NCBI GenBank assembly: GCA_024229115.1
Contig: JAAEST010000022.1
Span: 1 to 64,000 of the forward strand
Source: Oligoflexia bacterium
GTDB lineage: Bacteria; Bdellovibrionota; Bacteriovoracia; Bacteriovoracales; Bacteriovoracaceae
Direction of reading: 5' to 3'
DNA: 64,000 bases
Under the pieces are notes generated by a model. The model made no database searches and was not told the DNA's origin. It worked only from the letters and a program-made list of their open reading frames with translations. Below are positions 62,258 through 64,000 of the stretch, one piece after another; positions within the stretch are counted from its first letter, which is position 1, and every line of letters begins with the position of its first letter. Position numbers and translations under genes: made by a program.

Positions 62258-64000
62258 ATGGGTCGCATCACTACTGAAGGACAATACCGTGAGCATTACG
62301 ATTGGTCGCTTAATAAGAATGAAGAATATTGGCAAAATGTCGCCAAAGAACTTCATTGGTTTAAGGACTTTGACTCTGTTCAAACAGGTAATTTTAAAGA
62401 CTTAAATGTTAAGTGGTTCGAAGGCGGTCAAACTAATATTTCTTATAATTGTCTCGATCGTCATCTTAAAGATCGCGGTGATAAAGTTGCTGTGATTTAT
62501 GAAGCCAATGATCCAAAAGTTGAAGCCAAAAAAATTACTTATAAAGAACTTCATCAACAGGTTTGTCAATTCGCCAATGTTCTCAAAGACCAAGGGGTAA
62601 AACCAGGTGATAGAGTTTGCTTCTATATGGGAATGGTTCCTGAACTTCTCACTGGTATCTTAGCTTGTACTCGAATTGGTGCTGTACATTCAGTTGTCTT
62701 TGGAGGTTTCTCAGCGAAGGCACTGGCAGGCAGAATTCAAGATTGCGAAGCTTCAGTTCTTGTTACAAATGATGGAAGTTTCCGTGGCGGTAAAACAATT
62801 GCACTTAAGGCCATTGCCAATGAAGCCCTTAAAGATTGTCCAACAATTAAAAAAGTTCTTGTAAGTAAAAGAACAAATGAAAATATTGAAGCTGATGCAA
62901 GAGATATTGATCTCGATGAATTATTAAAAAATGCCTCATCAGAATGTGAAGCGACTCCTCTTGATTCTGAAGCACCAAACTTTATTCTCTATACATCTGG
63001 TTCAACAGGAAAACCTAAAGGTCTTCTTCATACTGTTGCTGGCTATATGACATACGCCTATCATACTTTTAGAAATGTTTTTCAAATGGAAGAAAATGAC
63101 ATTTACTGGTGTAGTGCTGACATTGGCTGGATCACAGGTCACACGTATCTAACTTATGGACCACTTCTCAACGGTGCAACGACTGTTATGTTTGAAGGTG
63201 TTCCAACTTGGCCAGACGCTGGTCGTTTTTGGCAAGTTATCGACAAACTAAAAGTTTCTCACTTCTATACAGCACCAACTGCCATTAGAGCTCTTGAAGC
63301 TTGTGATATTAAATTTGTTCAAGAGGCTAATCTTTCAAGCCTTAAAGTACTAGGTTCAGTTGGTGAGCCAATCAACGAAGAAGCTTGGGATTGGTATCAT
63401 AAGAATGTTGGTCGCGAAAAGTGTCCTATTGTGGATACTTGGTGGCAGACTGAAACAGGTGGAATTATGATTAGTGCACTTGCGGGAGTAACAAAAGATA
63501 TTCCAACATACGCTACTCTTCCACAGCCAGGTATTGAGCCAGTTCTCATGGATGCTGATGGAAATGAAATTTCGACTTTAGCGGCTCAAGGCAACTTATG
63601 TATCAAGAGACCATGGCCAGGAATTGCAAGAACAGTTTACGGTGATCACGAAAGATATAAGGATACTTACTTCTCAGCTTACCCAGGTTACTACTTTACA
63701 GGTGACGGAGCAAAAAGAGATGAACAAGGAAACTATCGTATTACAGGTCGAGTAGATGATGTTATTAATGTCTCTGGACATAGAATTGGAACAGCTGAAG
63801 TTGAAGATGCCATTAACCAGCATCCTTCAGTAGTTGAAAGTGCTGTTGTGGGATTCCCTCACAATATTAAGGGACAAGGAATCTACGCCTACGTCATCCT
63901 CTCTGACGAGATTGCAGAAGATGAGTTAAAGACTCAAATCAATAATGTCGTTAATGAGATGATTGGACCAATTGCCAAGCCTGATGCAATCCAAATAACT
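62258..64000 (+). CDS. acs: Acetyl-CoA synthetase (3' end outside the window)
   Basis: It activates acetate to acetyl-CoA through acetyl-AMP. The 581 codons present open with YREHYDWSLNKNEEYW (ACAS N-terminal domain). They include the P-loop-like YTSGSTGKPKG, DTWWQTETGG, YYFTGDGAKRDEQGNYRITG and GRVDDVINVSGHRIGTAE, all AMP-binding core motifs. About 70 C-terminal residues, including the acetylatable Lys, should follow beyond the edge. AAGGA lies seven bases before the ATG. Confidence 0.95.
   Translation, partial: MGRITTEGQYREHYDWSLNKNEEYWQNVAKELHWFKDFDSVQTGNFKDLNVKWFEGGQTNISYNCLDRHLKDRGDKVAVIYEANDPKVEAKKITYKELHQQVCQFANVLKDQGVKPGDRVCFYMGMVPELLTGILACTRIGAVHSVVFGGFSAKALAGRIQDCEASVLVTNDGSFRGGKTIALKAIANEALKDCPTIKKVLVSKRTNENIEADARDIDLDELLKNASSECEATPLDSEAPNFILYTSGSTGKPKGLLHTVAGYMTYAYHTFRNVFQMEENDIYWCSADIGWITGHTYLTYGPLLNGATTVMFEGVPTWPDAGRFWQVIDKLKVSHFYTAPTAIRALEACDIKFVQEANLSSLKVLGSVGEPINEEAWDWYHKNVGREKCPIVDTWWQTETGGIMISALAGVTKDIPTYATLPQPGIEPVLMDADGNEISTLAAQGNLCIKRPWPGIARTVYGDHERYKDTYFSAYPGYYFTGDGAKRDEQGNYRITGRVDDVINVSGHRIGTAEVEDAINQHPSVVESAVVGFPHNIKGQGIYAYVILSDEIAEDELKTQINNVVNEMIGPIAKPDAIQIT

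Overview
The window is AT-rich, gene-dense bacterial chromosome. The protein set points to a Bdellovibrionota lineage, most like Bacteriovorax/Halobacteriovorax. This is an inference from many secreted hydrolases and nucleases, lipoproteins and polyamine genes; no rRNA gene is present to test it. I found no tRNA, rRNA or CRISPR array. A 5' gene fragment is cut at the left edge and acetyl-CoA synthetase is cut at the right edge.

Layout. 1-3.2 kb: a lipoprotein/membrane-protein pair, then an IS3-family insertion sequence that has truncated a secreted protein gene. 3.2-5.7 kb: copper P-type ATPase and copper chaperone behind a CsoR-like palindrome. 6.1-9.5 kb: an HTH regulator, an HPt protein and two small/secreted unknowns. 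9.5-10.5 kb: an overlapping winged-helix/nucleotidyltransferase pair that resembles a toxin-antitoxin module. 10.5-17.7 kb: a urate catabolism locus of three genes plus a LuxR-type regulator. It contains a 1561-residue fusion (malate synthase, OHCU decarboxylase, serine hydrolase, allantoicase), a HIU hydrolase, and a PuuD-like membrane urate oxidase whose C-terminus is a cupredoxin. 17.8-22.6 kb: an orphan CpaF-like ATPase, then a sulfur cluster (persulfide dioxygenase, two YeeE/YedE transporters, TauE, a peroxiredoxin-like protein) around a Crp/Fnr regulator, with two FNR-like boxes. 22.6-29.4 kb: a histidine kinase with a lipoxygenase-like protein, an alpha/beta hydrolase, two HTH-sensor proteins, and a methyltransferase with a possible acyltransferase. 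29.5-39.9 kb: housekeeping and envelope genes (PopT-like carrier, topoisomerase I, LysM protein, radical SAM protein, secreted nuclease, Bcp, glyoxalase II). 40-49.3 kb: Ste24 protease, lipoproteins, Ogt, amidotransferase, GAF protein, two lipases and a CDF transporter. 49.5-52.5 kb: an exported operon of nuclease, NADAR protein and nucleotide pyrophosphatase-like enzyme. 52.5-64 kb: YceI, MepA, a BLUF photoreceptor, Bfd/Bfr, EVE, polyamine synthesis with a eukaryote-type AdoMet decarboxylase, GDPD, RlmN and Acs.

How it may fit together. Several loci suit a bacterium that consumes other cells' macromolecules: secreted nucleases, NAD(P)/nucleotide hydrolysis, murein endopeptidase, lipases, and conversion of purine-derived urate through allantoate and glyoxylate to malate. 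Acs at the right edge would supply acetyl-CoA, but its link to the urate locus is only metabolic. Two architectural features stand out. All 14 convergent gene junctions are overlapping or separated by no more than 7 bp. In two places an intrinsic-terminator-like hairpin overlaps the translation start of the next gene.
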